A DNA stretch of 64,000 nucleotides from the NCBI RefSeq assembly GCF_004761975.1, contig NZ_RQII01000053.1, forward strand, positions 1 to 64,000, in the 5' to 3' direction. The notes beneath the pieces are model-generated. The model made no database searches. It was not told the DNA's origin and worked only from the letters and a program-made list of their open reading frames with translations. How positions within the stretch are numbered: position 1 is the first letter of the stretch; each line of letters begins with the position of its first letter. The position numbers and the translations under genes were made by a program. Positions 24,816-33,536 of the stretch are shown piece by piece. This DNA comes from Planococcus koreensis (GTDB taxonomy: Bacteria > Bacillota > Bacilli > Bacillales_A > Planococcaceae).

Positions 24816-25762
24816 TTGGATCGACTCTCCTTCAATAATAGATAGATGAAGTAAACTCCACCGATGAAATTGATGATGACGCTAAGCGTTGCATTGAACG
24901 TGAAAACCCGTTCAACTACCCATTGCCCACCAACCAAAGCAATGATGCTGATGACGATTGCGCCTGTAAGGTGCACCGAATGCTTATACGATTTGAAAAA
25001 TTGATAAGACAGGTTCGCTACAATCAGCCCAAAAAATGTTATCGGCCCGACTAGCGCGGTCGCGATGGCAATAAGCACCGCCGACAGCACGAGCATCCCT
25101 TTCACCAAGGAATCGTAATTGACACCCAAGTTGACTGCCGCATCGCGGCCGAGCGACAAGACATCCAAAGACGCATTATGCCGCCAAGCAACCGCAATCA
25201 GTACGGCAACGAACGCGAGCGATGTCCAAACAAGGTCCGCGTTGACGTTATTGAAGCTGGCGAACATCCGATCCTGGACCATCTGGAATTCATTGGGGTC
25301 GATCAGCACTTGCAGAAACGTGGAAATGCTCGAAAAGAACGTCCCGAAGATGATGCCGATCAACAGCAGGAAATAGATCGGCTGGTTGCCTTTTTTAAAC
25401 AGCAAGCGGTAAAACAGCAATGCGAAGACCACCATGACCGCAATCGACAACAGGAAATTCACTTGTTTATTGAGAATCGTCACGTGGTCGGAACCTAGAA
25501 AGAAAATCAGCAAGGTCTGCAGCAGCATATACAGCGAATCGAGGCCCATGACACTCGGCGTCAAAATGCGGTTATGCGTGATGGTCTGGAACACGACCGT
25601 CGCATAAGCGATCGCCACGCCCGTCAACACCATCGCAAAGACCTTGACTCCGCGGCGCGGCAGCGCATAATCGAAACTGCCATTCAAATCGTGGAATAAA
25701 TACAGTGCGCATGCCGCCACTGCCAAACCGGCCAATAACATCATTTTATGTACATTACGCAT
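24812..25762 (-). CDS. yclO: Siderophore ABC transporter permease (YclO-like)
   Basis: A 316-residue FecCD-type permease with about nine to ten hydrophobic helices. GPITFFGLIVANLSYQFF is the conserved cytoplasmic coupling region. The ATG at 25762 follows AGGAGGAGGG and overlaps the yclN stop by eight bases; the frame runs 18 codons further upstream inside yclN without a ribosome site. Forms a heterodimer with YclN by family analogy. Confidence 0.92.
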   Translation of the reverse strand: MRNVHKMMLLAGLAVAACALYLFHDLNGSFDYALPRRGVKVFAMVLTGVAIAYATVVFQTITHNRILTPSVMGLDSLYMLLQTLLIFFLGSDHVTILNKQVNFLLSIAVMVVFALLFYRLLFKKGNQPIYFLLLIGIIFGTFFSSISTFLQVLIDPNEFQMVQDRMFASFNNVNADLVWTSLAFVAVLIAVAWRHNASLDVLSLGRDAAVNLGVNYDSLVKGMLVLSAVLIAIATALVGPITFFGLIVANLSYQFFKSYKHSVHLTGAIVISIIALVGGQWVVERVFTFNATLSVIINFIGGVYFIYLLLKESRSK

Positions 25763-26705
25763 ATGCCCTCCTCCTAAACAACAGGAACAGGAAGATGGCG
25801 CTGCCGATGACGCCAACCATCAAGCTGATCGAGATTTCGTACGGATAAATGAGCACCCTGCCTAAAATGTCACAGAGCAACAAGAAAATCGCACCGAGCA
25901 TCGCAGTATGGGGCAATGTCTTTTGCAAATGGTCCCCTTTGAAAATGGAGACGATATTCGGGATGATGAGCCCGAGGAACGGGATCATGCCGACCGTCAG
26001 CACGACTGTTGCGGTAATCAACGCTACGAGCACCAGACCGATGTTGACGACGCTGCGGTATTTCAAGCCGAGGTTCTTGGAAAAGTCCTCCCCCATACCT
26101 GCGACTGTAAAGCGGTTGGCGTAAATATAGGCGATGATGAAAACAGGCACACTGATGTAGAGCAATTCGTAGCTGCCTTTCATGATCATCGAAAAATCCC
26201 CTTGGAGCCAAGCCGACATGTTCTGGATGACATCCGCCCGGTACGCGAAAAAGGTGGTGATCGAAGACAGGATGTTGCCGAACATCAATCCGACAAGCGG
26301 GATGAAAATCGCATCCTTGAACTTGATGCGGTCCAAAATCTGCATGAACAGGAAGGTTCCGGCAAGCGCAAAAGCAAACGCCACGGCCATCTTTTCAATC
26401 ATGCTGGCATTGGCGAACAACAGCATCGACACCAGAATCCCCAGCCGTGTGGCGTCGAGCGTACCGGCCGTTGTCGGTGAAACGAATTTATTGCGGCTCA
26501 ATTGCTGCATGATGAGCCCTGCCATGCTCATTCCAGCGCCCGCCAATAAAATCGCAACCAGCCGCGGCAGGCGGCTGATCAGGAATATCTGCGTTTCCTC
26601 CGACTGAAAGTCCAGCAAATCAATCGGGCTGATTGAACTGACTCCGACAAACAAAGAGACGAATGACAGTATGACCAATATGGGTATTAAAATGCGTTTC
26701 TTCAT
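25755..26705 (-). CDS. yclN: Siderophore ABC transporter permease (YclN-like)
   Basis: A 316-residue FecCD-type permease with repeated hydrophobic helices, MAGLIMQQLSRNKFVSPTT in the N-terminal part and GMIPFLGLIIPNIVSIF as the coupling region. First gene of the operon; GAGGGA precedes the ATG by five bases. A perfect Fur box lies 42 bp upstream. Confidence 0.92.
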   Translation of the reverse strand: MKKRILIPILVILSFVSLFVGVSSISPIDLLDFQSEETQIFLISRLPRLVAILLAGAGMSMAGLIMQQLSRNKFVSPTTAGTLDATRLGILVSMLLFANASMIEKMAVAFAFALAGTFLFMQILDRIKFKDAIFIPLVGLMFGNILSSITTFFAYRADVIQNMSAWLQGDFSMIMKGSYELLYISVPVFIIAYIYANRFTVAGMGEDFSKNLGLKYRSVVNIGLVLVALITATVVLTVGMIPFLGLIIPNIVSIFKGDHLQKTLPHTAMLGAIFLLLCDILGRVLIYPYEISISLMVGVIGSAIFLFLLFRRRAYA

Positions 26706-26746
26706 AGCTGTCCCTCATCTTTAACTAATTAAATTCTCAGTAAGAA

Positions 26747-26761
26747 TGATAATCATTATCA
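26747..26761 (-). promoter_or_regulatory. Fur box, yclN promoter
   Basis: TGATAATCATTATCA is a perfect 7-1-7 Fur palindrome. It lies just downstream of the predicted -10 and would block initiation when iron is plentiful. Confidence 0.92.
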
Positions 26762-26776
26762 CTTACCAACTTTTTT

Positions 26777-26804
26777 AGTATATCATGAGGATAGGAACAT
26801 TCAA
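26777..26804 (-). promoter_or_regulatory. Promoter of yclNOPQ
   Basis: On the minus strand TTGAAT (26799-26804) and TATACT (26777-26782) are 16 bp apart, between the two Fur boxes. Initiation is expected near 26770. Confidence 0.72.
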
Positions 26805-26812
26805 TAGTTAAT

Positions 26813-26827
26813 TGAGAATTATTTTCA
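26813..26827 (-). promoter_or_regulatory. Second, imperfect Fur box upstream of the yclN promoter
   Basis: TGAGAATTATTTTCA matches the Fur 15-mer TGATAATNATTATCA at 13 of 15 positions. It lies upstream of the -35, so the promoter is flanked by two boxes about 66 bp apart. Confidence 0.55.
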
Positions 26828-26844
26828 TTTAAACTTTATCAAAA

Positions 26845-27050
26845 AGTAATTTGTTAAAAACCGCTTCGGTCGCTTTGGGCAGAGCAAAGACGATTGCTCC
26901 TGCGCAAGCTCGTCGCAAAGGAGGTGCCAAAAGTATTTGGCACCTCCTTGACTCCCGCAATAAGCCGGGAAGAACACCCGTCTCATTGCTCCGTCTAGCC
27001 CTTTGCCGCGCCTTCGCTGGGTAAGCTCTTTGAGAAACAAATAGCATACT
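26845..27050. repeat. Intergenic repeat-like segment with a perfect 14-bp palindrome
   Basis: This stretch between yclN and the ABC exporter has no convincing gene. At its centre (26918-26949) AAGGAGGTGCCAAA and TTTGGCACCTCCTT flank AGTA, with no T-run on either side, so it is not an ordinary terminator. Phrases such as GCTCCTGC and TCGTCGCAAAG recur in the extra insert of the repeat at 60806-60877. Two 71-72 codon minus-strand frames here are composition artefacts in my judgement. It may be a dispersed repeat family. Confidence 0.45.
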
Positions 27051-27217
27051 TGGATCTGCTATTTTGTAGGTATGGAGTACCCATATGACGAATTATTAGT
27101 TCAACATACTATATGCAAAAAACGACAATTACTTCAGAAATCGAAATAATTGTCGTGTATTCACTTGAATTGGCTTATACTTTTCCTTATGACAAAAATA
27201 CCGAGGTGGTCCATCTA

Positions 27218-28936
27218 ATGAGATTGAAACAATTTTTCAAGTATTATAAACCGCATAGACGGCTTTTTATCGTCGATTTCACAAGCGCAGTCATTGTCGC
27301 TATCCTTGAATTGGCATTTCCCGTCGCTGTCCAATGGTTCATCGACGACTTGCTGCCAAGCGGCGAATGGAATACGATTGTAACGGTCAGCGTCCTGCTG
27401 CTCGCCGTGTTCCTGCTCAGCACGTTCCTCCAATTCGTGGTCAGTTACCTCGGCCATGTGCTTGGCATCAATATCGAAACCGATATGCGCGAGGAATTAT
27501 TCACGCACGTGCAGCGGCAGTCTTTCCGCTTTTTCGATAACATCAAGACCGGCCATGTCATGAGCCGCATCACCAACGATTTGTTCGATATCGGCGAACT
27601 CGCCCATCATGGCCCTGAAGATTTTTTCATTGCCATCATGACGTTTTTCGGCGCATTCGGCATCATGTTCTGGATCAATCCGAAACTTGCCTTGGTGACG
27701 CTGATCGTCATTCCGTTCCTGATTTGGCTTATCACCTACTGCAATATCAAGATGAACGGCGCCTGGAGCAGCATGTACGGGAAAATCGCCGACGTCAACG
27801 GACGCGTCGAAGACAGTGTTTCCGGCGCTCGCGTCGTCCAATCGTTCACCAATGAAGAATTTGAAATCAGCCGCTTCAAAAAAGACAATGGCCGCTTCCG
27901 GGTGGCAAAGATTGTCGCCTATAAAGTCATGGCCGCAACACATTCAAGCATCTATATGATGACCCGCATGTTGACGCTGCTGGTTCTTGTCTATGGCGCT
28001 TGGCTTAATTACCAAAATGAATTGTCTTATGGGGAATTGGTCAGTTTCGTGCTGTTCCTCAATGTCTTGATCAAACCGATCGATAAAATCAGCGCATTGC
28101 TGGAGCTTTATCCGAAAGGGATGGCGGGCTTTGGACGCTTCCAGGAGTTGATGGAACAAGAACCTGAGATTTTGGACCGCCCTGACGCTATTGAAGTCAG
28201 CGGATTGAAAGGCAATATCCTTTTCGAAGATGTCCACTTCGCTTACGATGGCCATAAAAGCGTATTGAACGGCATTGATTTGTCGGTGCGATCCGGCGAA
28301 ACGGTCGCATTTGTCGGACCATCCGGTGCCGGCAAGACAACAATCTGTTCGTTGATCCCACGTTTCTACGACATCCAAGAAGGCAGCATCACCATCGACA
28401 ATATCGATATCCGCGACATGACAATGCATTCGCTGCGTTCACATATCGGCATTGTGCAGCAGGATGTCTTCCTGTTCACCGGCACGATCCGCGAAAACAT
28501 CGCTTACGGAAAACGCAATGCCAGCGAAGAAGAAATTCTGGCTGCTGCGAGAAAAGCCCACTTGGAAGACTTCGTCAGCAAATTGCCGGACGGCTATGAA
28601 ACGCAGATCGGTGAACGCGGCTTGAAATTGTCAGGCGGCCAAAAGCAGCGCCTGGCCATTGCACGCATGTTCCTGAAAAATCCGCCGATCCTGATTTTGG
28701 ATGAAGCGACGTCTGCACTCGACACGGAGACGGAACGCATCATCCAAGAAGCGCTTGCCGAACTTGCGGAAAACCGTACGACGCTCATCATCGCGCACCG
28801 CCTGGCTACCATCCGTGACGCAGACCGTGTCATCGTTGTCACCGAAGACGGCATCGCGGAACAAGGCGGCTATAGCGAATTGCTCGAGCAAGATGGCATT
28901 TTCGCCAATCTCCACCGCATCCAATTCCAAAATTAA
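27218..28936 (+). CDS. ABC transporter, fused permease and ATPase (type IV exporter)
   Basis: A 572-residue half-transporter: six membrane helices in residues 1-300, then an ATPase with Walker A GPSGAGKTT, Q-loop IVQQDVFLF, signature LSGGQKQRL, Walker B ILILDEATSALD and H-loop IAHRLATI. These are multidrug/lipid flippase-type exporters that work as dimers; no partner half is adjacent, so a homodimer is likely. The ATG at 27218 follows GAGGTGG at eight bases; the frame extends 35 codons upstream without support. Substrate unknown. Confidence 0.92.
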   Translation: MRLKQFFKYYKPHRRLFIVDFTSAVIVAILELAFPVAVQWFIDDLLPSGEWNTIVTVSVLLLAVFLLSTFLQFVVSYLGHVLGINIETDMREELFTHVQRQSFRFFDNIKTGHVMSRITNDLFDIGELAHHGPEDFFIAIMTFFGAFGIMFWINPKLALVTLIVIPFLIWLITYCNIKMNGAWSSMYGKIADVNGRVEDSVSGARVVQSFTNEEFEISRFKKDNGRFRVAKIVAYKVMAATHSSIYMMTRMLTLLVLVYGAWLNYQNELSYGELVSFVLFLNVLIKPIDKISALLELYPKGMAGFGRFQELMEQEPEILDRPDAIEVSGLKGNILFEDVHFAYDGHKSVLNGIDLSVRSGETVAFVGPSGAGKTTICSLIPRFYDIQEGSITIDNIDIRDMTMHSLRSHIGIVQQDVFLFTGTIRENIAYGKRNASEEEILAAARKAHLEDFVSKLPDGYETQIGERGLKLSGGQKQRLAIARMFLKNPPILILDEATSALDTETERIIQEALAELAENRTTLIIAHRLATIRDADRVIVVTEDGIAEQGGYSELLEQDGIFANLHRIQFQN

Positions 28937-28954
28937 TCTTTACCGCCCCAAAGC

Positions 28955-28992
28955 AAAAAGAGCACCCGCCAGAAATGGCAGGTGCTCTTTTT
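28955..28992. terminator. Bidirectional terminator between the ABC exporter and hflX
   Basis: AAAAAGAGCACC...CCA and TGG...GGTGCTCTTTTT pair around GAAA, with T-runs on both strands, between convergent genes. Confidence 0.9.
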
Positions 28993-28995
28993 CAT

Positions 28996-30267
28996 TTATT
29001 TACCGATGACGAATTCCTGGAAGCGGTCGTAATCCACGCTTCCGAGCTCCACTTTGATGAGGGTGCCGTTTTCTTCGTATTCCGTGTCCATTATGGTTGC
29101 TGAATCGTTCAAGTAAGCGACAATGTCCCCTCTGTCAAAAGGGATGAGCATCCGGCACGTGACATGTCCGGCGAAAATATGCCCTTTGATCTTCTCCAGC
29201 AGTTCATCCAGCCCTTTGCCTTCTTTAGCGGACATCCAAAGACCGTCGCCGCTCACTTTCGGGTAAGGGACGCCTGCCAAATCCGATTTATTGTAGACGA
29301 ACAAAGTCGGGATGTTTTCGACGCCGACTTCATGAAGCGTCGCGTTCGTGACATCCATCATGTGGCGATATTCATCATTCGACACATCGACGACGTGCAA
29401 GAGCAGATCAGAGTTGCGCGCTTCTTCGAGCGTCGAGCGAAAAGCTTTCACCAAGTGATGCGGCAGTTTGCTGACAAAGCCGACGGTATCCGACAACAAG
29501 AAATGCTTATTGTCTTCCAGTACGATTTTCCGTACCGACGTATCAAGCGTCGCGAACAGCATATCTTTTTCAAATACTTTTTTCTCCTCGCCCTGGCCCG
29601 TTTTGGCCAATAAACCATTCATGATTGTCGATTTCCCGGCATTGGTGTAGCCGACAAGCGAAACGACCGGCGTACCTGTACGTGTCCGCTGTTTGCGCTG
29701 CGTTTCGCGCTGTGCGCGGATATGCTCCAATTCTTTATGGAGTTTCGATAACTGGTCTTCGATTTTACGGCGGTCAAGCTCCAATTTCGTTTCACCGGCA
29801 CCTCTGTTTGAAAAGCCGCCGCTGCTGCCGCCTCCTTGGCGACCCAGCGAAGCACGCAAGCCGACAAGGCGCGGAAGCATGTATTGCAGCTGCGCCAATT
29901 CAACCTGCACCTGTGCTTCTCGCGTTTTGGCCCGGCGCGAGAAAATATCCAGGATGAGCATCGTCCGGTCAATGACTTTGCATTCCAGTTCTTCTTCCAG
30001 GTTGCGGATTTGCGATGGCGACAGTTCATCGTTAAAAATGATGAGGTTCGCTTCCGCTTCTTCGTAGAACGCTTTGATTTCTTCGACTTTGCCTTTTCCC
30101 ACATAGGTAGCGGGATGGATGCGATCCAAGTTCTGCATCACTTCGCCCACCACTTCCACCTCGCAGGCTTCCGCTAAATTGCGCAGCTCTTCCATTTCGT
30201 ACTCAAAATGGAGGTCCTGCTGCAACTGAACTCCCACAAGAATTGCTTTTTCCATTAATACATCCAT
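28996..30267 (-). CDS. hflX: Ribosome-associated GTPase HflX
   Basis: A 423-residue translational GTPase that binds the 50S subunit and splits stalled 70S ribosomes under stress. The N-terminal HflX domain contains DELSPSQIRNLE and VIDRTMLILDIFSRRAKTREAQ, the Gly-rich linker GRQGGGSSGG precedes the G domain, and the GTP motifs are GYTNAGKST, DTVGFV and NKSD. The ATG follows GAGGAGGAAAA. A family role in recovering drug-stalled ribosomes parallels VmlR 13 kb away, but no link is shown. Confidence 0.96.
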   Translation of the reverse strand: MDVLMEKAILVGVQLQQDLHFEYEMEELRNLAEACEVEVVGEVMQNLDRIHPATYVGKGKVEEIKAFYEEAEANLIIFNDELSPSQIRNLEEELECKVIDRTMLILDIFSRRAKTREAQVQVELAQLQYMLPRLVGLRASLGRQGGGSSGGFSNRGAGETKLELDRRKIEDQLSKLHKELEHIRAQRETQRKQRTRTGTPVVSLVGYTNAGKSTIMNGLLAKTGQGEEKKVFEKDMLFATLDTSVRKIVLEDNKHFLLSDTVGFVSKLPHHLVKAFRSTLEEARNSDLLLHVVDVSNDEYRHMMDVTNATLHEVGVENIPTLFVYNKSDLAGVPYPKVSGDGLWMSAKEGKGLDELLEKIKGHIFAGHVTCRMLIPFDRGDIVAYLNDSATIMDTEYEENGTLIKVELGSVDYDRFQEFVIGK

Positions 30268-30310
30268 TCGTTTTCCTCCTCAGCCAGCGGAACTCTTTTC
30301 CGATTATGAC

Positions 30311-30336
30311 AAAAAGAAGAGTTTGCACTCTTCTTT
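30311..30336 (-). terminator. Terminator of the VOC-family gene
   Basis: On the minus strand AAAGAAGAG pairs with CTCTTCTTT around TGCAAA, followed by TTG. It lies between the VOC gene and hflX. Confidence 0.7.
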
Positions 30337-30377
30337 CGCTGCCATACATTCCGTCCACTTTTGCTGTGCTTCTCTTA

Positions 30378-31100
30378 TCATATATTCCCGTCCCCTGGAA
30401 GGCAATAAACCCCTTCTTCAAAAACGATGCGTTTTGAGCCGCCAGCAAGGCGCACTTCTTCCAAGCGTTCTTTGCGGCTTGTTGTCTCGCGGAACTCAAA
30501 TCGGCAATTTTCTGTCTCCAACTTGCCTTGCAGGATTTTGCGGAATAGTGCTTCACTTGCCGGGATATCATGGACGCCGAACACACAAGCTTCGACGCTG
30601 AGTTTTTCATTGTCAGGCTTGATGGCATCTCTTTCCCGCAACGCGCTGTACCGCTCGCTGTCGCTTTGCTGCCATTCGATGAAAAACGGTGCCGGCAAAG
30701 CATCCGTAACTTCTTGTTCGATAAAGAGCATTTTCCAGCGGATGGTTTCTCCGTTTCTGGTTTTGCGTTCAGCGTCCAATACGCCTGTCGTTTCAAATCC
30801 TTCTTCCCGCAGCCGCTTGTCCAGGCTGCCAATATCCGCAGTCCGCAGGCACACCGTACCGAACCCTTCTTCATCGTGCAGCAGCAGTTTCGTCAGCGGA
30901 TGTTCTGCGCTTTCGGCAACCGAACGATCCGCAAGCGAAAGCCATTCGATGTAGCAGTCTTTCATGTAAAGCAGCGCGTTGTGGGTGCCCCATTGGATAT
31001 GCTGTCCGCCAACAGCCGCATGGAAACCGTACGACTCCCATGCTTCAACAGCTTTTGCAGGCTCACTCTTTGTAAAATGCACAATATGGTCTAAAAACAT
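30378..31100 (-). CDS. VOC superfamily protein (glyoxalase-like domain)
   Basis: A 240-residue protein starting MFLDHIVHFTK with a His typical of the metal site of glyoxalase/dioxygenase folds, followed by WGTHNALLYMKDCYIEWL. It resembles the Glyoxalase_3-like group, with a second half-domain in the C-terminal part (VFGVHDIPASEALFRKIL). GAGGTGG precedes the ATG. No pathway neighbour suggests a substrate; many such proteins are lyases or dioxygenases of unknown role. Confidence 0.78.
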   Translation of the reverse strand: MFLDHIVHFTKSEPAKAVEAWESYGFHAAVGGQHIQWGTHNALLYMKDCYIEWLSLADRSVAESAEHPLTKLLLHDEEGFGTVCLRTADIGSLDKRLREEGFETTGVLDAERKTRNGETIRWKMLFIEQEVTDALPAPFFIEWQQSDSERYSALRERDAIKPDNEKLSVEACVFGVHDIPASEALFRKILQGKLETENCRFEFRETTSRKERLEEVRLAGGSKRIVFEEGVYCLPGDGNI

Positions 31101-31163
31101 GGTTCCACCTCATTTTTAAATTGTCCTTCTTCAAGATAATAGCCAAAAGGCGGTGCAAAACAA

Positions 31164-31197
31164 AAGCTCCAGCCTTTTGAATTCCAGGCTGGAGCTT
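31164..31197 (-). terminator. Terminator of putP
   Basis: On the minus strand AAGCTCCAGCC pairs with GGCTGGAGCTT, followed by TTGTTTTG. It is 12 bp downstream of the putP stop. Confidence 0.85.
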
Positions 31198-31208
31198 GTC
31201 AAAGATCA

Positions 31209-32699
31209 TTATTTAGCAGGTTTTTCTTTAATAAGGCGTTCTGTTTCGTTAAATTCTTCGTCGATTTCAGCATTTTGCTTGTATGTCGCCAAACTTACAG
31301 CGACTGCAACAATCGCACACAAGAAGAACCCTGGAATGATTTCATAAAGATTGACAGCAAACTCTGCATCCAGCATATCCCAAATAATAACCGTCACAGC
31401 TCCGACAATCATACCGGAAAGTGCGCCCCACGTAGTCAACTTACGCCAGAACAATGACAACAGGATGATCGGGCCGAAAGCGGCTCCGAAGCCGGCCCAA
31501 GCATAAGCGACCAAATCCAAAATCGTATTGTTCTGCTCCCAAGCAAGAAAGCCGGCGATTAAAGAGATGGCTAAGACCGCAAGACGGCCTAATGTGACAT
31601 ATTGTTTATCAGAAGCGACTTTCTTAAAAGCGATTTTGTATAAATCCTCTACCAATGCAGAAGAAGTTACAATCAACTGGGAAGAAATCGTGCTCATGAT
31701 TGCCGCAAGAACGGCAGCCAACATAAAGCCGGCAATCAATGGATGGAAGAAAATTTGGCCAAGGACGATGAATACACCTTCCGGATCAGCCAATGTCGCA
31801 TCCGGATTTTGCTGGAAATACGCAATCCCGACCAAAGCTGTCGATACAGCACCGAGCAGACTTAAGATCATCCAGCTGATACCGATGCGGCGAGCCTGGC
31901 GAACTTCTTTTAACGAACCGATTGCCATAAAGCGAACAATGATGTGCGGCTGGCCGAAATAACCGAGCCCCCACGCTGCAGCGGAAATGATTCCGATAAG
32001 CGACGCGCCTGTCAGGCTGAGCATCGCGGGGTCCACTGAACGGATGGTATCCGCAGTTTCCGCAAAGCCGCCTGTTTTAAAGACGCCGATGATCGGCACC
32101 GCAATCAAGGCCAAGAACATCATCAGGCCTTGGACAAAGTCGGTATAGCTGACCGCGAGAAATCCGCCGAACAACGTATAGGCAACAACAACGCCTGAGA
32201 CGATCAATAAGCCAAGATGGTAGTCAAGGCCGAAAGAACTCTCAAAGAAAACGCCTCCTGCAACCATTCCGGATGATACGTAAAACGTGAAGAATACCAG
32301 AATGATGATACCTGAAACAATCCGCAGCAAACGCGAAGTGTCTTTCAGGCGGTTTTCAAGAAAGCTTGGAATTGTGATGGAATCGCTCGTCACGAATGAA
32401 TAAATACGCAGTCGCGGAGCAACGAAAAACCAGTTTAAGTAAGCGCCTATTACGAGGCCTATGGCAATCCATCCTTCCACAAGACCGCTGACGTAGATGG
32501 CACCGGGCAAGCCCATCAAAAGCCATCCGGACATGTCTGCCGCGCCTGCGCTCAAAGCGCCGACTGCTGCACCAAGGCCGCGTCCGCCAAGCATGTAATC
32601 TGTCAAGTTCACTGTCTTTTTGTAAGAATAATAACCGATCCAAAGCATAAGAGCCATGTAAATAGCCAAAGCAATGATTTGATACGTAGTATCTGACAT
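31209..32699 (-). CDS. putP: Sodium/proline symporter
   Basis: A 496-residue sodium:solute symporter with about thirteen helices. The start of the protein has DYMLGGRGLG and LSAGAADMSGWLLMGLPG, the sodium and proline site pattern of PutP; VAYAWAGFGAAFGP is further on. The ATG at 32699 follows AAAGGAGAG at seven bases; an earlier in-frame start lacks one. Proline import for nutrition or osmoprotection is expected. No proline catabolic genes adjoin it. Confidence 0.93.
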   Translation of the reverse strand: MSDTTYQIIALAIYMALMLWIGYYSYKKTVNLTDYMLGGRGLGAAVGALSAGAADMSGWLLMGLPGAIYVSGLVEGWIAIGLVIGAYLNWFFVAPRLRIYSFVTSDSITIPSFLENRLKDTSRLLRIVSGIIILVFFTFYVSSGMVAGGVFFESSFGLDYHLGLLIVSGVVVAYTLFGGFLAVSYTDFVQGLMMFLALIAVPIIGVFKTGGFAETADTIRSVDPAMLSLTGASLIGIISAAAWGLGYFGQPHIIVRFMAIGSLKEVRQARRIGISWMILSLLGAVSTALVGIAYFQQNPDATLADPEGVFIVLGQIFFHPLIAGFMLAAVLAAIMSTISSQLIVTSSALVEDLYKIAFKKVASDKQYVTLGRLAVLAISLIAGFLAWEQNNTILDLVAYAWAGFGAAFGPIILLSLFWRKLTTWGALSGMIVGAVTVIIWDMLDAEFAVNLYEIIPGFFLCAIVAVAVSLATYKQNAEIDEEFNETERLIKEKPAK

Positions 32700-32810
32700 C
32701 TTCCATCTCTCCTTTCGTCTATAGTTTAGCATTTTCTAAATTTTTTAACAGCAGAATTTTGTTTTACCTTTGAGCAAAGTGGGGAAATGATACGCAAGGA
32801 GGCGATAGCC

Positions 32811-33176
32811 ATGCCGTGGGATAAAAACGATTACCCGGATTCATTCAAAAACTTGAATGCCGATGTGCGGAACAAAGCCATTGAAATAGCGAACGCCCTT
32901 TTAAGAGACGGCTATGAAGAAGGCCGCGCGATTCCGATTGCCATGGACCAGGCGCGGAAAAACGTCGAAGGCGGCGAAGAAAAGATTATTTTTGAGATCA
33001 GGGCTCATGACGAAGGCTGGCAGCTCAAGAAAAAAGACAGTAAAAAAGCCCTTTTGATTGAAGACACCAAAGAAGAGCTGATGGGCGAAGCGAAACGCTA
33101 CGCCAACAAGCATCACGGCGAACTGCATATTTACACAAAAGACGGTTCCCTTGAAGAAAAATTATACGAAAGCTAA
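32811..33176 (+). CDS. YdaT-like protein with C-terminal DUF2188
   Basis: A 121-residue protein. The N terminus MPWDKNDYPDSFKNL followed by a short helical domain is shared with B. subtilis YdaT and related stress proteins, and HDEGWQLKKKDSKKAL...GELHIYTKDG forms a DUF2188 repeat. AAGGAGGCGATAGCC precedes the ATG. Function unknown; ydaT in B. subtilis is a general-stress gene, but no sigma-B promoter was recognised here. Confidence 0.82.
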   Translation: MPWDKNDYPDSFKNLNADVRNKAIEIANALLRDGYEEGRAIPIAMDQARKNVEGGEEKIIFEIRAHDEGWQLKKKDSKKALLIEDTKEELMGEAKRYANKHHGELHIYTKDGSLEEKLYES

Positions 33177-33177
33177 T

Positions 33178-33213
33178 AAGAAATCCGCTGCCAGTAAAGG
33201 CAGCGGATTTCTT
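33178..33213. terminator. Terminator hairpin, left copy of a duplicated pair
   Basis: AAGAAATCCGCTGCC and GGCAGCGGATTTCTT pair around AGTAAA just after the ydaT-like stop. An almost identical 36-bp copy, with one loop base changed, lies at 35255-35290 after the desR stop. Between the copies sits the palindromic repeat and the IS. Confidence 0.88.
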
Positions 33214-33536
33214 CAGACTGTCGAGAAACTTAGATGTTTGTTATGCATTTCGCTTCAGGCGGACGCGTTCCGCGGGCCTGGCTTCAGTCTCCTCGTCGCT
33301 AGCGCTCCTGCGGGGCCTTCAGCTCAGGCTAGTCCCGCTGGAGTCGCCGCCTTCCGCTTCATTCAAAGGTATTTCTTATTAGTAAGTTATTTCTTTTACT
33401 CAAGAACACTAAAGATACACTTCTGCACTTTCTTTCCTGTTCTCCAGATATGGAGCAAAACAGCGGAGACGCCTGCGGGAAAGCGAGGCAGCCGAGACCC
33501 CGCAAGGCGCGAAGCGACTGAGGAGGCTTGGCGCTC

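Noticed and set aside
26918-26949. Palindrome considered as a terminator
   Set aside because: No T-run follows on either strand, and no gene ends next to it.
26825-27047. Two minus-strand frames of 71-72 codons in the yclN/exporter gap
   Set aside because: They cross the palindrome, overlap each other in two frames, have no ribosome site at their starts and resemble repeat-derived frames.
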